NCBI GenBank assembly: GCA_023397675.1
Contig: JAEWTV010000123.1
Coordinates: 3,684-67,683, forward strand
Reading direction: 5' to 3'
Length of the DNA stretch: 64,000 bases
Source: Bacillota bacterium
Lineage (GTDB): Bacteria; Bacillota; Clostridia; Acetivibrionales; JANLFN01
The translations under genes were made by a program, and so were the position numbers. This document shows positions 42,923-52,530 of the stretch, in pieces. How positions within the stretch are numbered: position 1 is the stretch's first letter; each line of letters begins with the position of its first letter. Below the pieces are notes generated by a model, which was not told the DNA's origin, ran no database searches, and saw only the letters and a list, made by a program, of their open reading frames with translations.

Positions 42923-43957
42923 ATGAAAATAATTGATTTGAGAAGCGACACTGTAACAGTTCCTACACAGGCCATGCGTGAAGCAATGTATAAGGCTGAA
43001 GTGGGAGATGATGTATATGGAGATGATCCTACAGTCAGGAAATTGGAGCAATATGCCGCTGAAATAGCCGGCAAGGACGCAGCGCTGTTTGTCCCAAGCG
43101 GCACCTTTGGCAATCAGCTTGCCTTGTTCACCCACTGCAGGCACGGCAGCGAAGTAATTCTCGGAGACGATACGCATATTGTTCAGCACGAGGTTGGGGC
43201 TGCTTCAGTCATTGCAGGTGTTAATCTGAGGACCCTTAAATCCAGCAATGGAGCATTGGACCCTTCTGAAGTAGAAAGTAAAATAAGGGAAGAAGATATA
43301 CATTATCCGTCTACAGGCCTCATATGTCTGGAGAATGCCCATTCAAACGGCAGAGTCATATCCCTTGACAATATGAACCGTATTTATACTATAGCCTTGA
43401 AACACAAAGTTCCGGTACACCTTGACGGTGCAAGGCTCTTTAATGCAGCCTCCTACCTCAAAGTAGATCCAAAAGATATAACACGTTATTGTGACAGTGT
43501 AATGTTTTGTCTTTCAAAAGGCTTGTGTGCTCCTGTAGGCTCAATACTTGCGGGTGATTATGAGTTTATTGAAAAAGCCAGAAAAGGAAGAAAGCTGATG
43601 GGCGGCGGGCTCAGGCAGGCAGGTTTCCTAGCGGCTGCAGGAATTGTAGCACTAAGGGACATGCGTAAAAGGCTTGACGAAGACCATAACAATGCAATTG
43701 CGCTTGCTGCAGAGCTGGAGAAAATTCCGGGAATCAAGCTAAACATGGATGACATACACATTAACATGGTGTTTTTTGATATGAGCGGTACCGGCTTTGA
43801 CGGGGATAGGCTTGTTGAAGAGCTGCTTAAGAGGAATATAAAGATACTGTCTCCTGAAAACGGGCTGATGAGGCTTGTAACGAATTACTGGGTAACACGT
43901 GAGGACATAAATTACGTGGCTAAATCCATCAGGATGGCACTTGCACAGATTTCGTAG
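42923..43957 (+). CDS. ltaE: Low-specificity L-threonine aldolase
   Basis: The 344-residue PLP enzyme cleaves threonine or allo-threonine to glycine and acetaldehyde. It shows IDLRSDTVTVPTQAMREAM at about 4-22, VGDDVYGDDPTV at about 28-39, FVPSGTFGNQLAL at about 57-69, VHLDGARLFNAA at about 167-178 and the PLP-binding Lys in MFCLSKGLCAPVGS at about 194-207. Length and motif order match the family. AGAGGGGGA lies upstream of the ATG. It is divergent from the helicase module with about 115 bases between them and is followed by small, unrelated-looking genes. Confidence 0.95.
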   Translation: MKIIDLRSDTVTVPTQAMREAMYKAEVGDDVYGDDPTVRKLEQYAAEIAGKDAALFVPSGTFGNQLALFTHCRHGSEVILGDDTHIVQHEVGAASVIAGVNLRTLKSSNGALDPSEVESKIREEDIHYPSTGLICLENAHSNGRVISLDNMNRIYTIALKHKVPVHLDGARLFNAASYLKVDPKDITRYCDSVMFCLSKGLCAPVGSILAGDYEFIEKARKGRKLMGGGLRQAGFLAAAGIVALRDMRKRLDEDHNNAIALAAELEKIPGIKLNMDDIHINMVFFDMSGTGFDGDRLVEELLKRNIKILSPENGLMRLVTNYWVTREDINYVAKSIRMALAQIS

Positions 43958-44071
43958 AGGGTAGCTGCGCCATGGATCTGTGCTAATATATTCATCTAGA
44001 ATATCAAACAAATAAAACTATTACAATTAAGTGAAATCTTAAGTATGGTTCAAGAAGGAGGTGCCTTAGTA

Positions 44072-44395
44072 ATGAATAGAGCAGAATTTGAACAGAAAAT
44101 TATGGAACATAACTTAATGACATTTTATGATGGTCACATATATCCACCTTTTGATGACGGATGGCGTACATATACCAAAGTTAACGAATATGTTAATGAA
44201 GCCGGATTATACGGTGTTTATAAAGACACAGACGGGAAATGGATTTATTATATAACTGAGTATAATGATAGAGGCCCACAAATGAGATATCGCAAACAAT
44301 GTGATACAGAACATGAAGCTTTTGAACAGCTTTTTGAAAAAGTAATGAGGTTTAAGGCAACAACTAATAGGAAAAGAGCTGAAAGCAAGCTTTAA
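44072..44395 (+). CDS. Small protein resembling toxin-immunity families (107 aa)
   Basis: From ATG 44072, with AAGGAGGT at a good distance, the protein is 107 residues. It is acidic and soluble: RAEFEQKIMEHNLMTFYDGH, then YGVYKDTDGKWIYYITEYND and a C-terminal helix. The GVYK-DGKWIYYIxE strand pair and size recall small immunity proteins such as Imm59, but this is a resemblance only. It is followed ten bases on by another gene of unknown type. Base composition is more AT-rich than in the threonine aldolase gene. Confidence 0.6.
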   Translation: MNRAEFEQKIMEHNLMTFYDGHIYPPFDDGWRTYTKVNEYVNEAGLYGVYKDTDGKWIYYITEYNDRGPQMRYRKQCDTEHEAFEQLFEKVMRFKATTNRKRAESKL

Positions 44396-44405
44396 AATTT
44401 ATTAA

Positions 44406-44963
44406 GTGCATCAATCAAAAAAAATACAACGAAATTTTACTACAAAGCAAGAGGATATTGATATTACATTAGAACACCTTGATCAAATTATAAGTAATAT
44501 TTGGGGAGAAAACTATACCTATACATTTACAAATGGCATAGATATAATCGAAAAGCAATCACACGAGCCAATACTCAGCGTATATTGTTATACCCCATAT
44601 GACTCTCTTAAAAAGCAAAACAATTATGATATTATGATACCATTCATGCACCATTTTGGTGAAATATATTTCTTTAATGGAAAAGAATTAGCCAATGATT
44701 TTGTAACGCACTACGTTGACACAAATGCTATTTATTTCATGTATTACAGAGATGTTATAAAAACAGACTTTAAAGGTAAAAAAATATGGCAAAGACATTT
44801 TGCATACAATAAGGAAAATGATATTTACCTCCATACTCATATTTTCTTATCAACATGGAGTTGGAATAATGAACAATACCCGTCTGATGAATACATTTGT
44901 ATTACTAATGGATTTAATTCTTATTTGGTAAATAAAGAAGATGGCGAAATGAGCAGAATTTAG
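44406..44963 (+). CDS. Hypothetical protein (185 aa), GTG start
   Basis: The 185-residue protein begins at GTG 44406; the upstream sequence lacks a clear Shine-Dalgarno, so the start or even intactness is unsure. It is rich in aromatic residues and has a predicted alpha-beta pattern (LEHLDQIISNIWGENYTYTF, FMHHFGEIYFFNGKELANDF, YFMYYRDVIKTDFKGKKIW). No signal peptide or membrane helix is seen. I recognise no family. Its position behind a small immunity-like gene and before a short fragment suggests an accessory, perhaps decaying, polymorphic-toxin immunity locus. Confidence 0.5.
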   Translation: MHQSKKIQRNFTTKQEDIDITLEHLDQIISNIWGENYTYTFTNGIDIIEKQSHEPILSVYCYTPYDSLKKQNNYDIMIPFMHHFGEIYFFNGKELANDFVTHYVDTNAIYFMYYRDVIKTDFKGKKIWQRHFAYNKENDIYLHTHIFLSTWSWNNEQYPSDEYICITNGFNSYLVNKEDGEMSRI

Positions 44964-44964
44964 C

Positions 44965-45084
44965 ATGGTCGAAAGACTACCAAAGCCAACTTATGATAAA
45001 TATATTACAAAAGACCGGGAACTACCTATAGATCATATTTTTAAGAATTTGCCCTCAGTATGTATCACTGCAGCTGGATTTTAA
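44965..45084 (+). pseudogene. Short ORF, possible gene remnant (39 aa)
   Basis: A 39-codon frame from ATG 44965 encodes VERLPKPTYDKYITKDREL and then PIDHIFKNLPSVCITAAGF. It has no ribosome binding site of its own and follows one base after the previous stop codon. The proline/lysine pattern and short length look like a fragment of a larger protein. It may be noncoding. Confidence 0.3.
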
Positions 45085-45161
45085 GCTAATTCCTTTTTAC
45101 TCAACACATCTGTTACACCCAATATTATAAAGTTACCTTTAAATAGGCGTAATAACACTAT

Positions 45162-45458
45162 CTACGGGGCAAATACATCCTCGTAAATATCTGGATATGT
45201 ATTTTTTACCCATTCTAAAAAGCCGACTTTATCCAAAACAATACCTGCTTGAATTGTTTCACCTTTTTCTACTCTGTTTCGTAAAATGTGAAGTTTATGT
45301 ATTAGCCATTGCATTGGAGTAGAATTGCCGTAATTATAAGCATCATTAAACCTATTAATTAATTCCATAGGCAGGCTTTTAGTCTCACTTAAAAATTTAT
45401 CAAGCTCTCTATTATATTCTGAAGGTAACTTTATTCTACAGATATCAATAAAATCCAT
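45162..45458 (-). CDS. Hypothetical small helical protein (98 aa)
   Basis: ATG 45458 is chosen because AAGGAG lies seven bases upstream; the annotated-looking ATG five codons earlier overlaps that site. The 98-residue protein is mostly helical (YNRELDKFLSETKSLPMELI, MQWLIHKLHILRNRVEKGE) and ends in LEWVKNTYPDIYEDVFAP. It is convergent to the immunity-like genes and 46 bases downstream of a lipoprotein gene. No family is recognised. It could belong to the same accessory locus as its convergent neighbours. Confidence 0.6.
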   Translation of the reverse strand: MDFIDICRIKLPSEYNRELDKFLSETKSLPMELINRFNDAYNYGNSTPMQWLIHKLHILRNRVEKGETIQAGIVLDKVGFLEWVKNTYPDIYEDVFAP

Positions 45459-45503
45459 AACTTTCTCCTTCATTTTGTAATTTGACTTCTGATATATTTG
45501 CCT

Positions 45504-46766
45504 TTATTTAAAATAATTCTTTGCAGCACCCAACACATCAGATACTGTTTTGGTACCTTTAAGAAGATTCTTACTAATATAAGAGTTAAGGTTGTTATCC
45601 ATGACAAATTTGTTTTTATCGCTTAGATAAACCTTGACCTCGTCATATTCTACTTCATCACCTTTATTCAACGCTGTTATAATAATTACATCGTTTTCCC
45701 CATCATGATTAACATCTTTAAATGCTATGGCTCTTATGCCATAATACCCCAGATTGCTGGAGTTGAAATCAGGGAATTCATACTTTACATTACCATCGTT
45801 ACCCAATAAGTAAAATTTCAAAGACTTCAACACTCCATTTGACGATTCTTTGAATCCGGATACAAACCACATACTTCCGAACCCTGTTAATGATGTTTTA
45901 AAGCACTGCTCTCTTATTATTTGAAGATTTGTCGAAGGAAAATCCGATTTAATATTTTCCCATTGGCTTTTCTGTTTAAAGTATTTTGAAATGTCAGAAA
46001 AATTCAAACTAAAAAGAGCATAGTCACCAATTACATGTGCGGTAGATACAGAGAATACTAACCCAGTAGATGTAAAATAATAAGTTTCATCATTCTCAAA
46101 AGCAGTTTTCAGATCATCTTTATTAAAATAATCTTTTTTAATAGCTGTAAAATCTATAGTACCACGGCCATCAACGAGTTGAGACTTATTAATTAATAGT
46201 TGTACAAAATCGCTATTTACATTAACAATATCAGATAGCTTTATTAATTCGCCAGTTTTCATGTCAATATTTATTGTATTGCAAAAACTAAAAGGGTGAG
46301 CTGCTTTCTTAGCATAACAATTTCCTGTTAAAAGTATGCTTAATAAATTATTACTGCTCCATATAACATCATAATCAAGATTATACCATTCAATCCAGCT
46401 TACATCTTCGCGGAGATCAGCGATCAAAGCTACATTTTTTATTAACTCATTTATTTTTGCCTGTTTTGTTTTATCAGAAAGCCCATTTATTTGTGGAAAG
46501 AAAACCTTTATGTCATTTGAGTTTTTATCAAAACTTGTTTTTACTACATTGTAATCAGAAATAACACCTTTAATGGAAGCAGCCTCTTTTTTACTACTGG
46601 TATTTTGTGATTCAGAAGAAGCTACAGGCATATTAGTTGCCGCAGCAGATGAAGTATCATAATTATTTATACCGGTATTTAATAGAGCTGTATTTGACTC
46701 GTTACTGCTGCATCCAGTCATAGATAAAATAAGTAATGTACATATGATTATACTGACTTTCTTCAT
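45504..46766 (-). CDS. Lipoprotein with RsiV/DUF3298-like domain
   Basis: The 420-residue protein has a lipoprotein signal ending in MTGC (Cys at about 19) and a Ser/Asn-rich linker. The region of about 85-290 has FFPQINGLSDKTKQAKINEL, MKTGELIKLSDIVN and VIGDYALFSLNFSDISKYF, the arrangement of DUF4163/DUF3298 (RsiV/PdaC-like) domains. The C-terminus has an FG-GAP-type AFKDVNHDGENDVII. It is one of four adjacent secreted proteins on the minus strand. Binding of a wall or lysozyme-like ligand is a family-based guess. Confidence 0.75.
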   Translation of the reverse strand: MKKVSIIICTLLILSMTGCSSNESNTALLNTGINNYDTSSAAATNMPVASSESQNTSSKKEAASIKGVISDYNVVKTSFDKNSNDIKVFFPQINGLSDKTKQAKINELIKNVALIADLREDVSWIEWYNLDYDVIWSSNNLLSILLTGNCYAKKAAHPFSFCNTINIDMKTGELIKLSDIVNVNSDFVQLLINKSQLVDGRGTIDFTAIKKDYFNKDDLKTAFENDETYYFTSTGLVFSVSTAHVIGDYALFSLNFSDISKYFKQKSQWENIKSDFPSTNLQIIREQCFKTSLTGFGSMWFVSGFKESSNGVLKSLKFYLLGNDGNVKYEFPDFNSSNLGYYGIRAIAFKDVNHDGENDVIIITALNKGDEVEYDEVKVYLSDKNKFVMDNNLNSYISKNLLKGTKTVSDVLGAAKNYFK

Positions 46767-46860
46767 TAGTCACCTCGTAAAAAATTATATGTTGTCTTTA
46801 TAAATGCTGCTAATTCAATATTTACTTTCAAAACCCTAAATTTCCTACTAAGTTGCAAAG

Positions 46861-48084
46861 CTATTCTTTGTAATTAAAAAGAATTTTTGAATCTTTCCTA
46901 TCAGTTGCCCACTCTACCATTGGCTGAGGTAATTTCTGAGAATATTTTTTATCATTGGTATAATACTCTATATAGTCATCTTTAACTATTGCAGCATACA
47001 TATACTTTTGGGACATTATATAGAAACAGTATCCATGCATTCCTCTTAACATAGATGTACCAGCACTAACCTTTTCTCCATCCAGTATATCTTCTGTATA
47101 GCTTACACCTTGAGTATATTGAATAAATGATTCATACTCAGAACCAACAAGCCTCTTAAAAGTTTCATCTTGTTCCTTTGTTTCTACAATACCCACCTGT
47201 AGTGCTGTAGGTAAGGAAATATCAACCTTTTCTTTTGTGAAGTTAGAGTCAAATCCCACGCCCATCCCGCAATAATAATCATATCCATTAGAATTCAAAT
47301 GCAACAAGTTATTTTCTATCTTAAATTCAAATATTATATTATCTTCCTTTTTATCATATGTAGTATCATTAAATACAGTTTTTGCAACACCATTTTTTAT
47401 AATGCCAAAGCTTTCCAATGCTCCAGTATGTGTACCATTGAAAGCGTATAGTTCATAATAAAACAAATCATCAAACAACACTTTTATATCAGCTTCCGAA
47501 CCACCAAAATAGCCAGAGTTTTTGCCTGTCCAATGTCCATCAAATCTCATAATAGCTGTACCCGGCTGCTTTGGAGGAGTTATATCTGAACCTTCTCTAA
47601 TTAGATACAATGGATACACAACATTATCCTTTTTCCAACATCCTTCAATATAATCATTTGTTCTAAACACACCTTTCATTTCTACTTTTTTGTCTGCATC
47701 TTCTGTAAGAGAAATGGTTTGGAAATCTTTCATTTCAGCAAAGCCATTAACAGAACCTTCCAACTTGATATTAGTTTTGTACTGATCATAGTAATAAACC
47801 CCTGAAACCTTGTTGCCGGAAATATCTAGCTTTGCGTGCACCTTTGAATTACCTATTAAGCCATTAAACCAACTTTTATCATTAGTCGATTGTTTAGTTT
47901 CAGTTGTTGACTGTTGAATTGTTTTGGGTTGAATAATAGTTTTTTGTGTCATTGTTGATTGTTCTAGCTTTACAACCGATGACATAGTTATTGAAGTACT
48001 TTTATCTGATTTTTTTAGATCACTATTACTACTACAACCAGCGAATAGTATAGAAATAAACAATAGAATAATTACTTTCTTCAT
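46861..48084 (-). CDS. Lipoprotein of unknown function (407 aa)
   Basis: The protein starts with a signal whose lipobox is LFAGC (Cys at about 17) and a Thr/Gln-rich linker to about 70. The rest holds two similar beta-rich segments (WFNGLIGNSKVHAKLDISGN, then MRFDGHWTGKNSGYFGGSEA) that look like internally repeated lipocalin-type folds. No catalytic motif is visible. It lies in the run of four secreted proteins, with 24 bases to the next gene upstream. The function is unknown. Confidence 0.7.
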   Translation of the reverse strand: MKKVIILLFISILFAGCSSNSDLKKSDKSTSITMSSVVKLEQSTMTQKTIIQPKTIQQSTTETKQSTNDKSWFNGLIGNSKVHAKLDISGNKVSGVYYYDQYKTNIKLEGSVNGFAEMKDFQTISLTEDADKKVEMKGVFRTNDYIEGCWKKDNVVYPLYLIREGSDITPPKQPGTAIMRFDGHWTGKNSGYFGGSEADIKVLFDDLFYYELYAFNGTHTGALESFGIIKNGVAKTVFNDTTYDKKEDNIIFEFKIENNLLHLNSNGYDYYCGMGVGFDSNFTKEKVDISLPTALQVGIVETKEQDETFKRLVGSEYESFIQYTQGVSYTEDILDGEKVSAGTSMLRGMHGYCFYIMSQKYMYAAIVKDDYIEYYTNDKKYSQKLPQPMVEWATDRKDSKILFNYKE

Positions 48085-48108
48085 TAATGTTCTCCTATGT
48101 AAATTTCA

Positions 48109-49311
48109 TTATTTAAGTGTAAATTCTAGACTTATATCACTATTAATATTTCCTTTTTCGTCCCTTAACGAGCATTCATCAATACCAAGCTCATACCTTT
48201 GTCCTGCTTCAATTTTCGAGAATTCAGGTGAAGGTGTAAGAATTAATTTGTTCCCTTTTATCTCACCATCCAGAATTATATAATCATCATCAGTTCCCGG
48301 TGTAACATTTACTTTTGTTAATACTGCGCCTATGCCGTTAGTAGTATAAAAGATTTTTCTGCCGAAATCTATTTCTATTCCTTTATCTAATGTTACATCC
48401 GTGGCTCCATTGTGTGGAGTTACACTGATTGGATTAAACTCTTTAACTTTACAGTAAAATATGGTTTTCCCCGGTTTTAACATCGGCATGGTAGTTTTCT
48501 CAATAGTAACAACTATACTTTTATTATCAAATTCTATTGTCCCACTTGTTTCATAATCTCCATCGTTATCAGTAAACTTTGCTATATTATTTTTTAATTT
48601 AATATTTTTACCATCATAATAATATGCCCGGCAAAAGTATAAATGAAAGTTAACTGATGTATCTGATATTTCTTTAATCTCAATGGTAGTACTATTTCCT
48701 CCAGTCTCTGGTAAAGAAGTGTACCAATGCCCTACATATCCTTCACTGGTTTCTTGCGGGTAAAAATATATTCCGCTTTTTTTGTTTTCATCATCAATAG
48801 GTGTTAATTTACCCCAACTGGTCTTAATACCAGCATTCGTTTTCTCAAAAGTGATAAGAATATCTCCCACATTATAAGATTCATATGTATTATCAGGTAA
48901 ATACTTATCAAAAATTAGCTTTATTGAATTGGTGTCTCCATTAACTTTTGCTTGCAACCTTTTAAGAGTTTGATAGCCATCAATATTAATCTTTGCATAA
49001 TAACTATTGTTCTCCCTATATATTGAGACAGAATAAAACATATTCTCATCTGGAGGAATAAACTCTGAAAAGGTATAATCCCCAACCCAGGATTCCAAAC
49101 TTGTAGAAGATTTTAAAAGCCCTTTACCTTCAGGACTTTTTATTGGCTTTTCATTTAATATGCCTGATGAGGAAGTTTGCAAATTATCTGTGGATGCTGT
49201 TTGAGAAATTGTGTCTTGAGTTTCGTTTACTTTGCTACACCCAACAATAAAAAAATTAAATAAAAAAACTATAATAATTAATGTAAATATCTTATTATTT
49301 CTATTTTTCAT
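48109..49311 (-). CDS. Lipoprotein with C-terminal Big_5-like domain
   Basis: The 400-residue protein has a lipoprotein signal (FLFNFFIVGC, Cys at about 25). Two beta-rich segments, at about 75-180 and 185-290, resemble those of the next gene (WVGDYTFSEF, YVGHWYTSLPETGGN). The C-terminus has PHNGATDVTLDKGIEIDFG and LTPSPEFSKIEAGQRYELGI, a Big_5 (bacterial Ig-like) domain at about 298-398. It would be held on the outer face of the membrane. It starts 15 bases after the CuAO_N gene, so cotranscription is likely. Confidence 0.75.
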   Translation of the reverse strand: MKNRNNKIFTLIIIVFLFNFFIVGCSKVNETQDTISQTASTDNLQTSSSGILNEKPIKSPEGKGLLKSSTSLESWVGDYTFSEFIPPDENMFYSVSIYRENNSYYAKINIDGYQTLKRLQAKVNGDTNSIKLIFDKYLPDNTYESYNVGDILITFEKTNAGIKTSWGKLTPIDDENKKSGIYFYPQETSEGYVGHWYTSLPETGGNSTTIEIKEISDTSVNFHLYFCRAYYYDGKNIKLKNNIAKFTDNDGDYETSGTIEFDNKSIVVTIEKTTMPMLKPGKTIFYCKVKEFNPISVTPHNGATDVTLDKGIEIDFGRKIFYTTNGIGAVLTKVNVTPGTDDDYIILDGEIKGNKLILTPSPEFSKIEAGQRYELGIDECSLRDEKGNINSDISLEFTLK

Positions 49312-49326
49312 AATATCTCCAATTAA

Positions 49327-50403
49327 TTAAATCCCTATCGCTGTATTCAGCACATCCCTTACATCACTATAATCCGCCTCAAACTCGAGTATTCCCAGTG
49401 CATAAGCGCCAATGGCATACTGCTGGAAGTAAACCTTTATACCGTTGTTGTCAAGGTAAAACTCCTGGTCTTCGGCTATTCTGTCAAATTCCACTCCTTC
49501 GCTTAAACCTCTCTCCTTCAGCTGCTGCTTTACCTGATTGCTCATCAGAGTAACATAATCCGTTTTATCCTTAAACATGTCACTAAGTTTGTACTCTGTG
49601 CCATCCTTGAGGTTGAAGGTATATGCAGTTTGCAGCGTTGAACCGTGAGCACCGCCGTAATACTGATAATTATCGAAAACAACACTGAGAAGTCCATTTT
49701 GGTTATATTTAACCTGATAATTTAAGTCAACCCCAAATCGATGACCTTCAAAATATGATGGATCTATGTCTACAAGAGCATCCATCCCCATAACTTCTGC
49801 ATCCTCTGCCAGTTTCTTAAAGGTTGAATTGATTTTATTCTGGACTGTCTTGTTTTCAAGTCCGTCCAGTTGAGGATACTGTAGTTTTGTATAAATTTCT
49901 TTTGTATCTATTTCTTCTGCCTTACTAATTATGTTAATAGAATTTTGTTTTACCGTTTCCATTTCTACATTGCCGGTTTTTTTATCCCAATCTATCTTCA
50001 GATTAAATTCTTCCATAAAAAAATTCTGAGGAACATATGTAACATTTTTATAAACTATTGGCATACCCATAAAATATTCATGTTTTGAATTGTTCTTTAA
50101 ATTGAATGATTTTATATTATCATTGACCTGATCAATAATAATTTTCTTATTCTGATTCGAAACTACAACTGCCTGGTCCTTCGATGACCACGAGACCTTA
50201 TAACCAAGTGCTTCACTTATAGCTCTTAACGGAAGATATACCGTATTTGCATAATATTCGTCGTCGGGTAAATAGGAGATGGCATTCAAGGTTTTCCCAT
50301 CCAAAGTGATGGTGGAACCTGTTTTAGCTGCAGCAAAACCCGTAGCTGCAAAACATGAGAATACAATAGATACTACCAGCAGAAACACGATTTTTTTATT
50401 CAT
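49327..50403 (-). CDS. Secreted protein with CuAO_N and RsiV-like domains
   Basis: The 358-residue protein has a Sec signal (VFSCFAATGFAAA at about 14-26). Residues of about 30-150 match the copper-amine-oxidase N-terminal type domain (YLPLRAISEALGYKVSWSSK, TYVPQNFF), which in Firmicutes is found alone as a wall-associated domain. Residues of about 160-355 are DUF4163/DUF3298-like (LQYPQLDGLENKTVQNKINS, YYGGAHGSTLQTAYTFNLKDG), as in RsiV and PdaC. It is the first gene of the secreted-protein cluster. A role in sensing or binding at the cell surface is inferred from the domains. Confidence 0.85.
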   Translation of the reverse strand: MNKKIVFLLVVSIVFSCFAATGFAAAKTGSTITLDGKTLNAISYLPDDEYYANTVYLPLRAISEALGYKVSWSSKDQAVVVSNQNKKIIIDQVNDNIKSFNLKNNSKHEYFMGMPIVYKNVTYVPQNFFMEEFNLKIDWDKKTGNVEMETVKQNSINIISKAEEIDTKEIYTKLQYPQLDGLENKTVQNKINSTFKKLAEDAEVMGMDALVDIDPSYFEGHRFGVDLNYQVKYNQNGLLSVVFDNYQYYGGAHGSTLQTAYTFNLKDGTEYKLSDMFKDKTDYVTLMSNQVKQQLKERGLSEGVEFDRIAEDQEFYLDNNGIKVYFQQYAIGAYALGILEFEADYSDVRDVLNTAIGI

Positions 50404-50591
50404 TTAACGGCACCCTTTTCTTAGTTTTTGGAATATATATTTTAGACTGAGACAAGTAAATTAAGTTCCCAGTGTATTGGCAATTTTTAATATTTATTTT
50501 TAAAGAAATCAATTCATTTATTTACATAAATAATTATAACCTAATATGCACAAACTTTGTATTGCGTAAGAAAAATATAAACGGGGTGCAT

Positions 50592-51974
50592 ATGGTTAAA
50601 TCAATAGGTAAAAGCTTTACTGAGGGCAGCATACCGAAACATCTGATATCAATATCCATTCCAATGTTTGCAATAAACCTGCTTCAGCTGGCATACAGCA
50701 TTGTTAACACCGTCTGGATAGGTAACATCGTAGGGAAAGACGGTATAGGGGCAACGACTGTGAGCATACAGGTAATTTTGATTCTAATAGGCATATCCTC
50801 AGGCGCAACAGTAGCTACAACAATACTCGTCTCACAGTACTATGGTGCCAAAAATATGAAGATGGTAGAAAAAATAATTAATAATTCATTTTCTATAGTA
50901 CTTATTGTTGGAACAATCCTCACAATTTTAGGCATAGCTTTCAGTAATGAGATTCTGCGTCTTATGAATACTCCTGAAGGTGTATTTAAGGAAGCTTCAA
51001 GCTATCTTAAAATTTCTCTTGTAAGCTTTCTTGTAATGTTTCTCGCATACCTTTCCGCTTCTATACTCAGAGGTATTGGTGATACTATAACACCTTTGAT
51101 TTTCTATATTGTAGGAGTTGTTCTTAATGCTGTGCTTGATCCCCTGCTTATAATTGGCATACCTCCCTTCCCCAAGCTCGGCCTTAACGGTGCAGCATAT
51201 GCCTCAATAATAGCTCAGGGCTCTACCATGGCAGTCGGTCTTATATACCTCAGAAAGAAGAAGCATATTCTTTCGGTTAACCCGAAAAAATTCAGGTTGG
51301 ACAAGGATATAAGTCTGATGATAATAAAAATAGGGTTTCCATCAGCAGTCCAGCAAACACTCGTTTCGGTCGGTTCGGCTGTAATTACAACTTTTGTAAA
51401 TGTTTATGGGGACGCTGCAATAGATGCGTACGGAGCTGCAAGTCGTATTGATTCAGTAGCAGCACAGCCTTCAATGTCCATCGGTGCTGCCGCTTCCACT
51501 GTCACGGGGCAGAACCTGGGAGCCAGAAAGCCCGAAAGGGTTAAGGATATTTTCAGGTGGGGAATGTCAATGGCGATTGGTATTACCTTGGTTATAACAA
51601 TAGTAGTACTTATTTTCCCCGCACAGATACTATCTATCTTTGGAATCGGTAACGACATCCAGGTACTCTCAATAGGAAAAACTTATCTTAGGATTGTAAG
51701 TCTTTCATACATGTTCTATGCAATAATGTATATGGTAACGGGCATAATCAACGGTGCAGGTCATACGGTAATAACCATGGTTTTTTCGATACTTTCCATA
51801 TGGTTTGTCCGCATACTTCTTTCAATATTCCTTTCAGGAACTGCACTGAAGCTTAGAGGAGTGTGGATTGCAATAGTTGTAAGTAATGTAGTCTTAATGC
51901 TGGTTAATTTGATATATTACTTTACCGGCAAATGGAAGAAGGAAGTAATAAAGCATGAGGATATAAAGCTGTAA
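50592..51974 (+). CDS. MATE-family multidrug efflux transporter
   Basis: The 460-residue protein has about 12 hydrophobic helices in two similar halves. MFAINLLQLAYSIVNTVWIG lies in the first helix pair and GAASTVTGQNLGARKPER in the second half; both are MATE signatures. It would export drugs or cationic metabolites in exchange for Na+ or H+. ATG 50592 is chosen for the GGGG site directly upstream; the frame is open for a further 40 codons but these are low-complexity and lack a site. No riboswitch could be recognised in the leader. It stands alone. Confidence 0.92.
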   Translation: MVKSIGKSFTEGSIPKHLISISIPMFAINLLQLAYSIVNTVWIGNIVGKDGIGATTVSIQVILILIGISSGATVATTILVSQYYGAKNMKMVEKIINNSFSIVLIVGTILTILGIAFSNEILRLMNTPEGVFKEASSYLKISLVSFLVMFLAYLSASILRGIGDTITPLIFYIVGVVLNAVLDPLLIIGIPPFPKLGLNGAAYASIIAQGSTMAVGLIYLRKKKHILSVNPKKFRLDKDISLMIIKIGFPSAVQQTLVSVGSAVITTFVNVYGDAAIDAYGAASRIDSVAAQPSMSIGAAASTVTGQNLGARKPERVKDIFRWGMSMAIGITLVITIVVLIFPAQILSIFGIGNDIQVLSIGKTYLRIVSLSYMFYAIMYMVTGIINGAGHTVITMVFSILSIWFVRILLSIFLSGTALKLRGVWIAIVVSNVVLMLVNLIYYFTGKWKKEVIKHEDIKL

Positions 51975-51979
51975 TTCCA

Positions 51980-52483
51980 CTAAAAGTTTGTATTGGGAAG
52001 ATTTAATACGGGAAGATTATTTAACCTTGCAGAATTCTTTGTTAATTCAACCAGCTTTACAATCTTTTTAAAGTTTTTTCTAGCACCCATTATCAGCAAG
52101 GGCCTTCCAATAAATGTTAACTTAAGCGCTCTCGAAAAAAAGCCGCCGAAGGTCATGGAAAGCGGTACTGTAGGTGCAGTTGATGATAAAACCATTTTTT
52201 CATTAAAGCCATATTGCTGATGAACCATATAAATAACATTCTGGAGGCAAAATACCATCTTTTTATGTATTCCATGTCCCAGAGTAAATACCTTGTTTCC
52301 TTCATCATCAGTTCCACGATAGACGATTTTTGCCCTATCCTGAAATGATAATTTATCAAACATTGGAACTGCCATTACCTGCTCCTTGCTGGGCACTTTA
52401 TCGCCAGAAATCAATTTTAAGTGGATAGCTGCCGCAATAGATGATGAATGGGTACCGCCAAAATCATAATAAATATATATCAT
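51980..52483 (-). CDS. DUF3189-like protein
   Basis: The 167-residue protein starts MIYIYYDFGGTHSSSIAAAI, with the G-G-T-H-S motif and hydrophobic strand typical of DUF3189 proteins, then has FTLGHGIHKKMVFCLQNVIY and TFGGFFSRALKLTFIGRPLL. The fold may be P-loop-like, but Walker residues are absent. Such proteins are widespread in clostridia and their function is not known. A GGGTGAT-type site precedes the ATG. It converges on the MATE gene six bases away without a visible terminator. Confidence 0.8.
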   Translation of the reverse strand: MIYIYYDFGGTHSSSIAAAIHLKLISGDKVPSKEQVMAVPMFDKLSFQDRAKIVYRGTDDEGNKVFTLGHGIHKKMVFCLQNVIYMVHQQYGFNEKMVLSSTAPTVPLSMTFGGFFSRALKLTFIGRPLLIMGARKNFKKIVKLVELTKNSARLNNLPVLNLPNTNF

Positions 52484-52530
52484 AATATCACCCCAGGGTA
52501 TTATGTGCTTTTTATGGGATTATTATTAAA

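Noticed and set aside
50404..50591. Leader of the MATE transporter, considered as a riboswitch
   Set aside because: AT-rich sequence without conserved elements or a terminator hairpin; MATE genes often have such leaders, but none is visible here.
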